Assembly: GCF_008124605.1 (NCBI RefSeq)
Contig: NZ_VRYN01000002.1
Location: 310,001-374,000 of the forward strand
Source of the DNA: Halobacterium salinarum DSM 3754
Lineage (GTDB): Archaea; Halobacteriota; Halobacteria; Halobacteriales; Halobacteriaceae
Reading direction: 5' to 3'
DNA length: 64,000 nucleotides
Shown: positions 41,876 to 50,960 of the stretch, in pieces
How positions within the stretch are numbered: position 1 is the stretch's first letter
Layout of the letters: every line of letters starts with the position of its first letter
Notes under the pieces: model-generated
What the model was told of the DNA's origin: nothing
The model's database searches: none
Seen by the model: only the letters and a program-made list of their open reading frames with translations
Position numbers and translations under genes: made by a program

Positions 41876-44365
41876 TCAGTCCGCCTGCGCTTGCCACTCT
41901 CGGATCGTGTCGGCACTGACGCCCGAGACCGCGTCGGCGATCCCCTCTGGGTCGGCGTCGGCGAGCGCGCCGACGTCCTCGACCCCGGCCGATTCGAGTT
42001 TTGCAGCGGTTTTCGGACCGACGCCGTCCAGTGCTTCGAGTCCCTGCTGGCGCTGGCGGGCCTGGTACTCTTCGTAGTTGCAGATGGGGCAGCCGAGCTC
42101 CCAGGGGTCGTCGTCCTCGCCGTCGTGGACGACGAGTTCGGGGAGGGCGTGCTCGTCGCAGTACGTCTCCGTGACCTCGATGTCGCCGCGTCGGGGCAGC
42201 GGCAGCGAGTACTCGCAGTCCGGATAGCGGTCGCAGCCGACGAGCCGGCTGCCCGACTGGAGCTGCTTGATGGCGAGTTCGCCGCCGTGGGGTTCGCCGC
42301 AGTCCGGACACGGCCCGATGAGTCGGTCCTCGGACTCGTCGGCCGCCTCGGCCGCGCACAGCGGGCAGCCGTGGACGAACGTGTTCCGGCCGGCGAGCAT
42401 CTTCACGTCGTGGAGGTCGTGGTCCTCACAGACGGCGTCCATGACGAGTGGGTCGCCGGTCGACGGCAGCGGGAGTGTGAACTGGCACTCCGGGTAGCCA
42501 TCGCAGCCCACGAAATGCGATCCGGTGCGGGACTGCCGGAGCAACAGCGTGTCGCCACACTCCGGACAGGGGCCGAGTGATTTGTCGGCTTTCAGTGACG
42601 TGCGGAGGTGGTCGCCGATCTCAGCCCGGGAAGCGGTGAGTTCGTCGAACACCCGGTCGAGCATCTCCCGGGACTCCGTGGTCACGTCGTCGAGTGTCGT
42701 TTCGCCGTCGGCGATGGCGGTCATGTCCGCCTCCAGTTGGCTGGTCATCTCCTCGCTGACCACGACATCGGCGTAGTCCTCGGCGGCCTCCACGACCGCC
42801 TCCGCGAGCGTCGTCGGCCGCGGGGGGTCGTTCTCGATGTAGCCGCGGTCGTAAAGCTTCTCGATGGTGTTGTGCCGCGTCGACTTCGTCCCGATGTCCA
42901 TCGACTCCATCGTCTCGATGAGCCGGCTCTGCCCGTACCGGCGCGGTGGCTGGGTCTGTTTGGCGTCCAGTCGGGCGTCGGTGATGGCGAGCGTGTCGCC
43001 CTCCTCGACGGGCGGCACGTGGTTCTCGGAGCTGTCGTAGTACGGGTAGACCGCGTGGTAGCCCGCCTCGACGAGGCGTTTCCCGTTGGCCTTCAGGGAC
43101 TCGCCGTCGGCGTCCGCGGTGACGCGGAGATGCGCCCACTCGGCGGGCGCGGCGACCGTCGCGAAGAACCGCCGCACGACGAGTTCGTAGACCGCCCATT
43201 CGTCCTCGGAGAGCTGATTGCGGTCGGGGAAGTCCGTCGTCGGATGGATCGGCGGGTGGTCGGTGGTCTCCTCGTCGCCGCTGGTCGGCGAGAGGCGGTC
43301 CTGGTCGAGCAGCGAATCGGCGTCGTCCCCGAACACCGTCTGCTGGAAGGCTTCCAGCAGGTCGCGCTCGTCGAGGTCGTCGGGGTAGACGGTGTTGTCG
43401 GTGCGGGGGTACGTGATGTAGCCCGCGGTGTAGAGGTCCTCGGCGATGCTCATCGCGCGGCCCGCCGAGTAGCCAAGCGAGCCCGCGGCGCGGATGAACT
43501 GCGTGGTATTGAACGGCGCGGGCGGATCGTCGGTGCGAGTCCGGCGGGACACGGAGTCGACGACCGCCTCGCCGGCCTGCCGGAGGGCGTCGAACGCGGC
43601 GTCGGCGTCGCCCTCGTTCCAGACGCGCTCGGCCTCGGTGCCGTCCGCGGGGTCCTCGTAGAAGTACTGCGCCTCGAAGGTGGTCTGGTCTTTCCGGAGG
43701 TCCGCGAACAGCTCCCAGTAGTCGTCGGGATCGAACGCCTCGATCTCGCGTTCCTTGTCCACGATGAGCTTCAGCGTGGGCGACTGCACCCGGCCCACGG
43801 AGATGAAGTCCTCGCCCATCTGGCCCGCCGACAGCGACAGGAACCGGGTCAGCGACGCCCCCCACATCAGGTCGACGATCTGGCGGGCTTCGCCGGCGGC
43901 CGCGAGGTCGAAGTCGATGTCATCGGGGTCTGCGAACGCCGACCGCACCTCGGTGTCCGTGATCGAGGAGAACCGCACGCGGTTGACCGGTGCCTGCTCG
44001 TTCACCTCGCGGACGAGCTCGTAGGCCTCCTTCCCGATGAGCTCGCCCTCGCGGTCGTAGTCGGTCGCGATGACCACGTCGTCGGCCTCCCGAGCGAGCC
44101 GCTGGAGCGCGTTCACGATGTCCTCCTGGGTCGGGTCTTTCACCACGTCGGCGTGGATCAGTTCCGCGGGCTCGACGTCCCGCCAGTCGTTGTACTCCGG
44201 CGGGAAATCAACCCCGACGACGTGGCCGGACAGCCCGATGCAGCGCCGGCCACCCCACTCGTAGACGTTCACGCCCGCGGTCTGTGTCGTCGACGCCCCT
44301 CCCTCGGAGAGGATGTCGGCGATGCGCCGCGCGGCGTTGTTCTTCTCTGTGACGATGAGTTCCAC
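41876..44365 (-). CDS. topA: DNA topoisomerase I (type IA) with zinc modules and C-terminal HhH
   Basis: An 829-residue enzyme relaxing negative supercoils. The Toprim domain starts at once (MELIVTEKNNAARRIADILS) with the acidic DxD region in VIATDYDREGELIG. The catalytic tyrosine is Tyr319 in GYITYPRTDN. The C-terminal part holds four Cys4-type zinc modules between about residues 595 and 770 (CPEC, CEDH, CPDC, CDEH motif starts), then a helix-hairpin-helix (LEALDGVGPKTAAKLESAG). The length is large for archaeal TopA due to the added zinc modules. The start is consistent with the family. Confidence 0.96.
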   Translation of the reverse strand: MELIVTEKNNAARRIADILSEGGASTTQTAGVNVYEWGGRRCIGLSGHVVGVDFPPEYNDWRDVEPAELIHADVVKDPTQEDIVNALQRLAREADDVVIATDYDREGELIGKEAYELVREVNEQAPVNRVRFSSITDTEVRSAFADPDDIDFDLAAAGEARQIVDLMWGASLTRFLSLSAGQMGEDFISVGRVQSPTLKLIVDKEREIEAFDPDDYWELFADLRKDQTTFEAQYFYEDPADGTEAERVWNEGDADAAFDALRQAGEAVVDSVSRRTRTDDPPAPFNTTQFIRAAGSLGYSAGRAMSIAEDLYTAGYITYPRTDNTVYPDDLDERDLLEAFQQTVFGDDADSLLDQDRLSPTSGDEETTDHPPIHPTTDFPDRNQLSEDEWAVYELVVRRFFATVAAPAEWAHLRVTADADGESLKANGKRLVEAGYHAVYPYYDSSENHVPPVEEGDTLAITDARLDAKQTQPPRRYGQSRLIETMESMDIGTKSTRHNTIEKLYDRGYIENDPPRPTTLAEAVVEAAEDYADVVVSEEMTSQLEADMTAIADGETTLDDVTTESREMLDRVFDELTASRAEIGDHLRTSLKADKSLGPCPECGDTLLLRQSRTGSHFVGCDGYPECQFTLPLPSTGDPLVMDAVCEDHDLHDVKMLAGRNTFVHGCPLCAAEAADESEDRLIGPCPDCGEPHGGELAIKQLQSGSRLVGCDRYPDCEYSLPLPRRGDIEVTETYCDEHALPELVVHDGEDDDPWELGCPICNYEEYQARQRQQGLEALDGVGPKTAAKLESAGVEDVGALADADPEGIADAVSGVSADTIREWQAQAD

Positions 44366-44587
44366 GGTGTGCTACCTCCACCCCTGCGGGTGTCGTTGGG
44401 GACTGTACGCTGGGACTCCGGGTAAAGATTTCGTACGCGAGAACCGCAGGCAAGCGTCGGGACAAGGCGCGCTCGGGCGTTCGCGATGCCGGGTGGCCGT
44501 GGGTGCGCAGGCGAGTGCTCGCGCGGCCGCTCGCAGCGCCTGCGAGCGCACGAAAGAACTACCCCCGTGGGTTGTCTCACCACGCCT

Positions 44588-44968
44588 ATGAACCGCTACC
44601 AGTGCTCTCGCGTTCTCGGGCTCGTACTCGCCGTGCTCGGGGCGTGTGTCGTCGCCCTCTCGTACCCGCCGCCGAGCTGGCTCGCCGCAGAAGCCGTGCT
44701 TCTCATCGCCGCCGGTGTGCTCATGATACTCTCCGGGACGCCGAGCGCGCTCCGTGACCGCGTCGGTCCCCACCGACTGCTCGGCGCGGGGAACGCCGTA
44801 CTCGGCGCGTGGCTGGTCGTCTTAAAGCTGGGTGACACCGGAACCGACGCCGAGCTCGCGTACGCCATCGCCGTCGGGCTGGGCGGCGCAAGCCTTGCGT
44901 TCGTCGGGCTGGCGTACGTCTTCCGGCCGGGCGACTTCGGCCTCGGGTCGGACGGCTTCCCCGAGTGA
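44588..44968 (+). CDS. Small membrane protein, paralogue of the next gene
   Basis: A 126-residue protein with four hydrophobic segments at about residues 7-25, 30-48, 63-80 and 88-112. It has an internal IAAGVLMILSGTPSALRDRV motif between the second and third segments, and HRLLGAGNAVLGAWL following. The next gene, 58 nt downstream, has the same layout and a closely matching motif. No family recognised; a membrane homodimer or heterodimer of the pair is possible. The start at 44588 (MNRYQCSRVLG) is chosen because the upstream frame is low-complexity GC. Confidence 0.7.
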   Translation: MNRYQCSRVLGLVLAVLGACVVALSYPPPSWLAAEAVLLIAAGVLMILSGTPSALRDRVGPHRLLGAGNAVLGAWLVVLKLGDTGTDAELAYAIAVGLGGASLAFVGLAYVFRPGDFGLGSDGFPE

Positions 44969-45026
44969 TGTCGGTCGGGTCCAGAGGCACAGCAGACTTA
45001 TCCCGACGCCGGCTGTCGTCGCCACC

Positions 45027-45419
45027 GTGACGTGGAGCGAAGCGACACCGGTGTTCGGGGCGTTCCTGGTGTGTCTCGGGAGCGGGCTGCTCGCGGTGTC
45101 GGCCGTCTCGGGCCACCCAGCCGGACTCACCGAACAGTCGGGGCTGCTCGTCGCGGCCGGCGTCGCGTTCGTCCTCGCTGGCACCCCGGAGAGACGCCCC
45201 GAGTTCGTCGACGAACACTGGCTCGCGGGCGCGGGGTACACCACACTCGGCGTGGTCATGCTCATCTCCGGATACACCAAAACCGGGTTTGGAGCCACGC
45301 TGGCGGCGGGGACCGGCACCGGCTGGCTGCTCGCTGGCTGCCTCAGTGTCGCTCTCGGTGTCGGCACTGGTGTGCGGCCAGCAGTCGTCGGGTCCGACCG
45401 GACGGACGCAGAATCGTAG
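45027..45419 (+). CDS. Small membrane protein, paralogue of the preceding gene
   Basis: A 130-residue protein with a GTG start (translated MTWSEATPVFGAF) and four hydrophobic segments. It shares with its upstream neighbour the LLVAAGVAFVLAGTPERRPEFVDEHWLAGAGYTTLGVVML stretch, aligning to LLIAAGVLMILSGTP and LLGAGNAVLGAWLV there, separated by a similar polar loop. The two genes probably arose by tandem duplication. The C-terminus is polar and acidic. Function unknown. Confidence 0.65.
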   Translation: MTWSEATPVFGAFLVCLGSGLLAVSAVSGHPAGLTEQSGLLVAAGVAFVLAGTPERRPEFVDEHWLAGAGYTTLGVVMLISGYTKTGFGATLAAGTGTGWLLAGCLSVALGVGTGVRPAVVGSDRTDAES

Positions 45420-45464
45420 CCGCCAGCGGCGGCGAAGGCGAGCGATGAGGGGCCGCGGCGAGGG

Positions 45465-46952
45465 TTACGCCTGCGCCAGTTCGTCGCGCAGCAGTTCGTT
45501 GACCTGGCCGGGGTCGGCGCTGCCGCCGGTCTTCGCCATCACCTGTCCGACGAGGAAGTTCAGGGCGTCGCCCTCGCCGTCGTGGTAGTCCGCGACGGCG
45601 TCGGGGTTCTCCGCGATGGCCTCGGCGACGGCGTCCGCGACCGCGTCCCCCGAGGTCTTCCCGAGTCCCTCGGCATCGACGATCTCGTCCGGGGCTCGGT
45701 CCTCGTCGAGCATCGTGCGCAGCACGACTTCCTCGGCGTTCTTCGCCGTGATCTCGTCCTCGGCGACGAGTTCGACGAGGCGTTCGAACTCGTCGTCGCG
45801 GTCGGCCACGTCGTCCAGCGAGAGGTCGCGGTAGTTGAGCTCGCCCAGAACGTTGTCCGCGACCCACGTCGCCGCGAGGGCGGCGTCGTACTCGTCGGCG
45901 AGTTCCTCGAAGAGGTCCGCGACGGCTTTCCGGGAGGTGAGCTTCGACGCCGTCTCGTCGCCGACCCCGTACTCGGTCCGGAAGCGCTCGCGGCGCGCGT
46001 CCGGCAGTTCCGGGATCGGGATCTCGTCTTTCCAGTCAGAGACCTCCAGGGGCGGGATGTCGGCCTCCCGGAAGTACCGGTAATCTTTCTCCTCCTCCTT
46101 GGAGCGCATCGAGACGGTGACGCCGCGGGCCTCGTCCCAGTGGCGGGTCTCCTGGGCGACCGCCATCCCGCGTTCGAGCTGGTTGCGCTGGCGCGTGGTC
46201 TCGTAGGCAAGCGCCTTCTGGGCGGCGCGGTGACTGGAGATGTTTTTCACTTCGGTCCGGTTCGCGGCTTCGAGCACGTCGTCGCTGGGACCGCCCTCGC
46301 CGGCGAGTTCCGCGCTGTCCACCATCGAGATGTTGGCGTCGACGCGCAGGCTGCCGTCGCGTTCGGCGTCGAAGACACCGAGATACTCCAGGACCGACGT
46401 GAGCTTCGCGAGGAACGACCGGACTTCCTCGGCGGCCCGGAAGTCCGGCCGGGTGACGATCTCCATCAGGGGCGTGCCGGCGCGGTTGTAGTCCACGAGC
46501 GTGTAGTCGGCGTCCTCGATGCTGCCGCCGACGTGCTGGAGGCTGCCGGGGTCCTCTTCGAGGTGCGCGCGCTCGATGCCGATGGCGCGCCGGTCGTCGG
46601 CGGTGCCGACCTCGAGTTCGCCGTCCTGGCAGATCGGGGCGTCGTACTGCGTGATCTGGAACCCCTTGGGGAGGTCGGGGTAGAAGTAGTTCTTCCGGTG
46701 GAAGCGCGTTCGCTCGGGGATGTCGGCGTCGATCGCTTTCCCGAGTTTCACGGCGGCTTCGACGGCCCCCTCGTTCAGTGTCGGGAGCGCCCCCGGAAGT
46801 CCGAGGCAGACCGGACAGGTGTGCGTGTTCGGGTCTGCGTCGTCGGTGTCCGTCGAACACCCACAGAAGATCTTGGTGTCCGTCTCCAGTTGCACGTGGA
46901 CCTCCAGCCCGATGATGGCCGTGAGATCCCGTTCGGCTGCCTGCGCACTCAT
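45465..46952 (-). CDS. gatB: Aspartyl/glutamyl-tRNA amidotransferase subunit B
   Basis: A 495-residue subunit of the GatCAB amidotransferase, which converts misacylated Asp-tRNA-Asn and/or Glu-tRNA-Gln to the amide. Features are AIIGLEVHVQLETDTKIFCGC at residues 12-32, HTCPVCLGLPGALPTLN, FHRKNYFYPDLPKGFQITQYDAPIC near residue 90, DYNRAGTPLMEIVTRPD near residue 155, and the C-terminal YqeY-like tRNA-binding domain ending FLVGQVMAKTGGSADPG. The start at 46952 (MSAQAAERDL) is favoured over in-frame upstream codons, with a ctaagc TATA-like box about 28 nt before it. The gatA and gatC genes are elsewhere. Confidence 0.95.
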   Translation of the reverse strand: MSAQAAERDLTAIIGLEVHVQLETDTKIFCGCSTDTDDADPNTHTCPVCLGLPGALPTLNEGAVEAAVKLGKAIDADIPERTRFHRKNYFYPDLPKGFQITQYDAPICQDGELEVGTADDRRAIGIERAHLEEDPGSLQHVGGSIEDADYTLVDYNRAGTPLMEIVTRPDFRAAEEVRSFLAKLTSVLEYLGVFDAERDGSLRVDANISMVDSAELAGEGGPSDDVLEAANRTEVKNISSHRAAQKALAYETTRQRNQLERGMAVAQETRHWDEARGVTVSMRSKEEEKDYRYFREADIPPLEVSDWKDEIPIPELPDARRERFRTEYGVGDETASKLTSRKAVADLFEELADEYDAALAATWVADNVLGELNYRDLSLDDVADRDDEFERLVELVAEDEITAKNAEEVVLRTMLDEDRAPDEIVDAEGLGKTSGDAVADAVAEAIAENPDAVADYHDGEGDALNFLVGQVMAKTGGSADPGQVNELLRDELAQA

Positions 46953-47042
46953 TACCAACGGATTCTCGGTGCGTCCGCTTAGGAGTAACGAAGCCCCGAA
47001 CCCACAACCAGTAGGACGACTAATAGGTGTCTGACGCACGTC

Positions 47043-47064
47043 CGATACATCCTTTTATGTATCG
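47043..47064 (+). promoter_or_regulatory. Core promoter of the smc operon inside a perfect 8-6-8 inverted repeat
   Basis: CGATACAT (47043-47050), spacer CCTTTT, and ATGTATCG (47057-47064) form a perfect inverted repeat around a ttttatg TATA-like element, centred about 28 nt before the ATG at 47082. This fits a leaderless transcript. The same 8-6-8 geometry and position are found at egsA. An operator role is inferred. Confidence 0.55.
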
Positions 47065-47081
47065 AGGCCGGTTCCCAGGAT

Positions 47082-47366
47082 ATGAGCGACGACGCCACCG
47101 ACCTCGAAGACCGAGTCGCTGAACTGGAAGCGACCGTGCGCGGCCTCACCGAGGAGCTGGTCGATGCGGGCGAACGCATCCGGGCGCTCGAAGCCGAACT
47201 CGACCAGCCACCGTCAACCGACGCGCTCAGGCAGGCTCGCGACCAGTCCGCCATCGAGCCCGCCGACGACCAGCCAGCTGACGGGACGGACGCCGACGAC
47301 ACCGAGGACGACGCCACGACCGATGACACCGACGACTCCGGGCTCGACGACATCATCGTCGCTTGA
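47082..47366 (+). CDS. Short acidic coiled-coil protein preceding smc (DUF7518-like)
   Basis: A 94-residue protein. The N-terminal half is a coiled coil (DLEDRVAELEATVRGLTEELVDAGERIRALEAEL), the middle a spacer, and the C-terminus a run of Asp/Thr/Glu (ADDTEDDATTDDTDD) ending GLDDIIVA. It is the first gene of an apparent operon with smc and scpA, 21 nt before smc. Genes like it sit before smc in many haloarchaea. A role as accessory to the SMC complex is inference from position. The gene is divergent from gatB, 129 nt away. Confidence 0.75.
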   Translation: MSDDATDLEDRVAELEATVRGLTEELVDAGERIRALEAELDQPPSTDALRQARDQSAIEPADDQPADGTDADDTEDDATTDDTDDSGLDDIIVA

Positions 47367-47387
47367 GGCTGGCCGCCCCCTTTGCAC

Positions 47388-50300
47388 ATGTACATAGAGG
47401 AACTCGTCGTTGAGAACTTCAAGAGCTTCGCAGGGACCACCCGAATCCCGTTCTACGAGGACTTCACGACGATCAGTGGTCCCAACGGCTCCGGGAAGTC
47501 GAACATCATCGACGCCATACTGTTCGCGCTTGGGTTGGCCCGCACCACCGGGATGCGCGCCGAAACGCTCACTGATCTCATCTACAACCCCGCTCACGAG
47601 GGCGCTGATGGAGCCGCGGGGCCGACGGAGGCCAGCGTCGAAGTCGTGTTGAACAACGACGCGGGCGTGGTCTCCCGGTCGCAGGTGACCACCGCCGCCG
47701 GCTCCGAGAACGTCGGCAGCGTGGACACCATCACGATCAAGCGCCGCGTCAAGCGCACCGACGACAGCCACTACTCGTACTACTACCTGAACGACCGGTC
47801 GGTGAACCTCGCGGACATCCAAGAGCTGCTCGCGCAGGCCGGGATCGCCCCGGAGGGATACAACGTGGTGATGCAGGGTGACGTCACTGGCATCATCAAC
47901 ATGACCGCCGGCGAGCGCCGCGAGATCATCGACGAGATCGCGGGTGTCGCGGAGTTCGACGCGAAGAAGCGCGACGCGTTCGAGGAGTTGGACGTCGTCG
48001 AGGAGCGCATCGGGGAGGCGGAGCTGAAGATCGACGAGAAGCGCGACCGCCTCGACCGCCTCGCCGACGAGCGCGAGACCGCCCTCGAATACCAGGACCT
48101 GCAGGAGGAAAAACAGGAGTACGAGGGGTACGCCAAGGCCGCCGAGTTGGAGGAGACGCGCGCCGACCTGTCGGCAACGCGGGCGGACATCGACGAACAG
48201 GAACGCGAGTTGGAGGGGCTCACCGCCGAGTTGGACGAGCGCCGCGACACCGTGGGCCGCATCGAAGCGGATTTGGCGGCGTTGAACGCCGAGATCGAGC
48301 GCAAGGGTGAGGACGAACAGCTCGCGATCAAGCGCGAGATCGAGGAGATCAAAGGCGAGGTGTCGCGGCTCGAAGACACGGTCGCGGCCTGCGAGGATCG
48401 CGTCCAGGACGCGGACGCCGAGCGCCGAGAGGCGGTCGTCGAGATCGACCGCAAACGCGAGCGGATCGACGCCCTTGAGACCGACATCAGGGAAGTGAAA
48501 GTCCAGAAGGCGTCGGTGACCGCGGAGATCCAGGAGCGCCGCGACGAGCTCGCCGACATCGAAGCCGAGATCGAGTCCGTGGACACCGAGTTCGACGAGC
48601 TGAAAGCCGCGCTCGCGGACGAGAAGACCGCCCTGGAGGACGCCAAACGCGAGCGCAACGACCACCAGCGGGAGCAAGACCGACTGCTGGACGAGGCCAA
48701 ACGCCGCAGCGAGGAGCTGGCCGACGCCGAGGCCGACTTGGAGGATGCCCGGGCCGAGCTCCCCGAGGTGGACGCCACGCTGGACGAGCTCGCGGACGAA
48801 CTGGAGAAGGCAACGCGGAACCGCGAGCAGATCGTCGACGTGGTCGAGGACCTCAAACAGGAGAAGCGCCAGCGCCAAGAGGACCTCGCGGCGGTCGAGG
48901 ACGAGCTGTCGGCGGCCCAAGAGGAGTACGCGCGCCTGGAGGCGCAGGCCGACCAGTCGGGAGACTCCTCGTACGGGAAGGCGGTGACGACGGTGCTGAA
49001 CGACGACCGGGACGGCGTGCACGGCACTGTCGGCCAGTTGGGTGGCGTGCGCGAGCAGTACGCGACCGCCTGCGAGACGGCTGCGGGCGGGCGGCTGGCG
49101 AACGTGGTGGTGGACGACGACGGCGTCGGGCAGCGCTGCATCGAGTACCTCAAGCAGCGCAACGCCGGCCGCGCGACGTTCCTCCCGATCACCGAGATGC
49201 AGCAGCGGTCGCTGCCGAGCGCGCCGGCGATGCCCGGCGTGGTGGACTTCGCGTACGACCTCGTGGACTTCGACGAGCGGTACGCGCCGGTGTTCTCGTA
49301 CGTGTTGGGGAGTACGCTGGTCGTGGAGAACATGGAGACCGCACGCGACCTGATGGGCGAGTTCCGGCTCGTGACGCTGGCGGGCGATCTCGTCGAGAAA
49401 TCCGGTGCGATGACCGGGGGGAGTCGGTCGGGGTCGCGGTATTCGTTTTCGAAATCCGGGAAGGGGCAACTCGAACGGGTCGCCGAGCGCATCCAGGGTC
49501 TCGAAGACGACCGCGAGGACTGCCGCCAGGAGGTCCGCGAGATCGACCAGCGCCTGGATTCGGCGCGGGACCGCCGCCAGGACGCCACCGAGCAGGTGCG
49601 GACGATCCAGGCCGACATCGAGGCCGCCGAGGCCGACCGGGAGGCCGCCGTGGAGCGCATCGCGGATCTCGAAACGCGCATCGAGGAGCTGCAGGACGAG
49701 CGCGAGGCCGTCGACGCGGAGATGCAGACCGTCGACGCGGAGATCGACGCACAGCAGGAGACGATCGCAGCCATCGAGGCCGAGATCGAGTCGTTGGAGG
49801 CGGAGTTGGCGGAGTCGAGGATCCCCGAACTCACCGCCGAAAAGGAAGACATCGAGGCGACCGTCGTGGACCTAGAGGGTCGTGTCGACGAGCTCGATGG
49901 CGAGCTGAACAGCCTCACGCTCGAAAAAGAGTACGCCGAGGACGCCGTCGAGGACCTCCAGGCTGACGTGGCCGACGCCGAGAGCCGGAAAGCCGACGAG
50001 CAGGCGCGAATCGAGGCGTTGAACGGCGACATCGAGGCCAAGCAGGCGGAGCTCGCTGAGAAGGAGGCGGCGGTTGAGGACCTCGAAGCCGAGCTGGCGG
50101 ACCTGAAACGCGACCGCGAGGAGCGCAAGGCCGACCTCAGTGAGGCCGAAGACGCCCGCGACGAGCAGGCGGCCGCGGTCGAGGACGCACGACACCGCCT
50201 GGAGCGCCTGCAGGCGGCAGCGCAGACGCTCAGCGAGGAGGTCGCGGAGCTGGACGACGCCGTCGGGGAGTACGATCCGGCGGAGATTCCGGACGCCGAC

Positions 50301-50960
50301 GTGGTCGCGGAGAACGTCGAACGCCTCGGCGCGCGCATGGAGGCGTTGGAGCCGGTGAACATGCTCGCGATCGACGAGTACGAGTCGGTCGCCGACACCC
50401 TCGATAGCCTGGAGGCGCAGCGAGCGACGCTCACCGAGGAGGCCGACGGGATTCGGGAGCGCATCGCGCGCTACGACGAGCAGAAGAAGTCGACGTTCAT
50501 GGCGGCGTTCGAGGCGATCAACGACCACTTCCACCGCATCTTCTCGCGGTTGTCAGCCGGCACCGGCGGGCTCGAACTCGAAACCCCCGACGACCCCTTC
50601 GACGGGGGGTTGACGATGAAGGCACAGCCCGGGGACAAACCCGTCCAGCGGTTGGACGCGATGAGCGGCGGCGAGAAGTCGCTGACCGCGCTGGCGTTCA
50701 TTTTCGCCATCCAGCGCCACACCCCCGCGCCGTTCTACGCGCTGGATGAGGTGGACGCGTTCCTCGACGCGGTGAACGCGGATCGCGTCGGCGAGCTCGT
50801 GGACGAGCTTGCGGGCGACGCGCAGTTCGTCGTGGTCAGCCATCGGTCGGCGATGCTCGACCGCTCCGAGCGCGCCATCGGGGTGACGATGCAGGCTGAC
50901 AACCGCAGCATCGTCACCGGCATCGACCTCTCGGCGCAGGGGGCGGTCACGGATGACTGA
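47388..50960 (+). CDS. smc: Chromosome segregation protein SMC
   Basis: A 1190-residue condensin-type ATPase. Walker A GPNGSGKSN is at residues 31-39; a coiled coil follows to about residue 520; the hinge is about residues 525-680 with GGRLANVVVDDD; a second coil runs to about residue 1045; then the signature MSGGEKSLTALAF begins at residue 1092 and Walker B FYALDEVDAFLD at 1116. The head is rejoined by the antiparallel coil. ATG at 47388 (MYIEELVVENFKSF) is chosen over a TTG two codons earlier. Its end overlaps the scpA start by 8 nt. Confidence 0.97.
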   Translation: MYIEELVVENFKSFAGTTRIPFYEDFTTISGPNGSGKSNIIDAILFALGLARTTGMRAETLTDLIYNPAHEGADGAAGPTEASVEVVLNNDAGVVSRSQVTTAAGSENVGSVDTITIKRRVKRTDDSHYSYYYLNDRSVNLADIQELLAQAGIAPEGYNVVMQGDVTGIINMTAGERREIIDEIAGVAEFDAKKRDAFEELDVVEERIGEAELKIDEKRDRLDRLADERETALEYQDLQEEKQEYEGYAKAAELEETRADLSATRADIDEQERELEGLTAELDERRDTVGRIEADLAALNAEIERKGEDEQLAIKREIEEIKGEVSRLEDTVAACEDRVQDADAERREAVVEIDRKRERIDALETDIREVKVQKASVTAEIQERRDELADIEAEIESVDTEFDELKAALADEKTALEDAKRERNDHQREQDRLLDEAKRRSEELADAEADLEDARAELPEVDATLDELADELEKATRNREQIVDVVEDLKQEKRQRQEDLAAVEDELSAAQEEYARLEAQADQSGDSSYGKAVTTVLNDDRDGVHGTVGQLGGVREQYATACETAAGGRLANVVVDDDGVGQRCIEYLKQRNAGRATFLPITEMQQRSLPSAPAMPGVVDFAYDLVDFDERYAPVFSYVLGSTLVVENMETARDLMGEFRLVTLAGDLVEKSGAMTGGSRSGSRYSFSKSGKGQLERVAERIQGLEDDREDCRQEVREIDQRLDSARDRRQDATEQVRTIQADIEAAEADREAAVERIADLETRIEELQDEREAVDAEMQTVDAEIDAQQETIAAIEAEIESLEAELAESRIPELTAEKEDIEATVVDLEGRVDELDGELNSLTLEKEYAEDAVEDLQADVADAESRKADEQARIEALNGDIEAKQAELAEKEAAVEDLEAELADLKRDREERKADLSEAEDARDEQAAAVEDARHRLERLQAAAQTLSEEVAELDDAVGEYDPAEIPDADVVAENVERLGARMEALEPVNMLAIDEYESVADTLDSLEAQRATLTEEADGIRERIARYDEQKKSTFMAAFEAINDHFHRIFSRLSAGTGGLELETPDDPFDGGLTMKAQPGDKPVQRLDAMSGGEKSLTALAFIFAIQRHTPAPFYALDEVDAFLDAVNADRVGELVDELAGDAQFVVVSHRSAMLDRSERAIGVTMQADNRSIVTGIDLSAQGAVTDD

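Noticed and set aside
44505-44549. GCAGGCG/CGCCTGC repeat between topA and the membrane protein pair
   Set aside because: Only 7 bp with a 20+ nt spacer in a low-complexity GC region; not distinguishable from chance.
47783-50464. 893-residue Ser/Arg-rich frame antisense to smc
   Set aside because: It mirrors the Glu/Lys/Asp heptads of the SMC coiled coil and has no independent signal.
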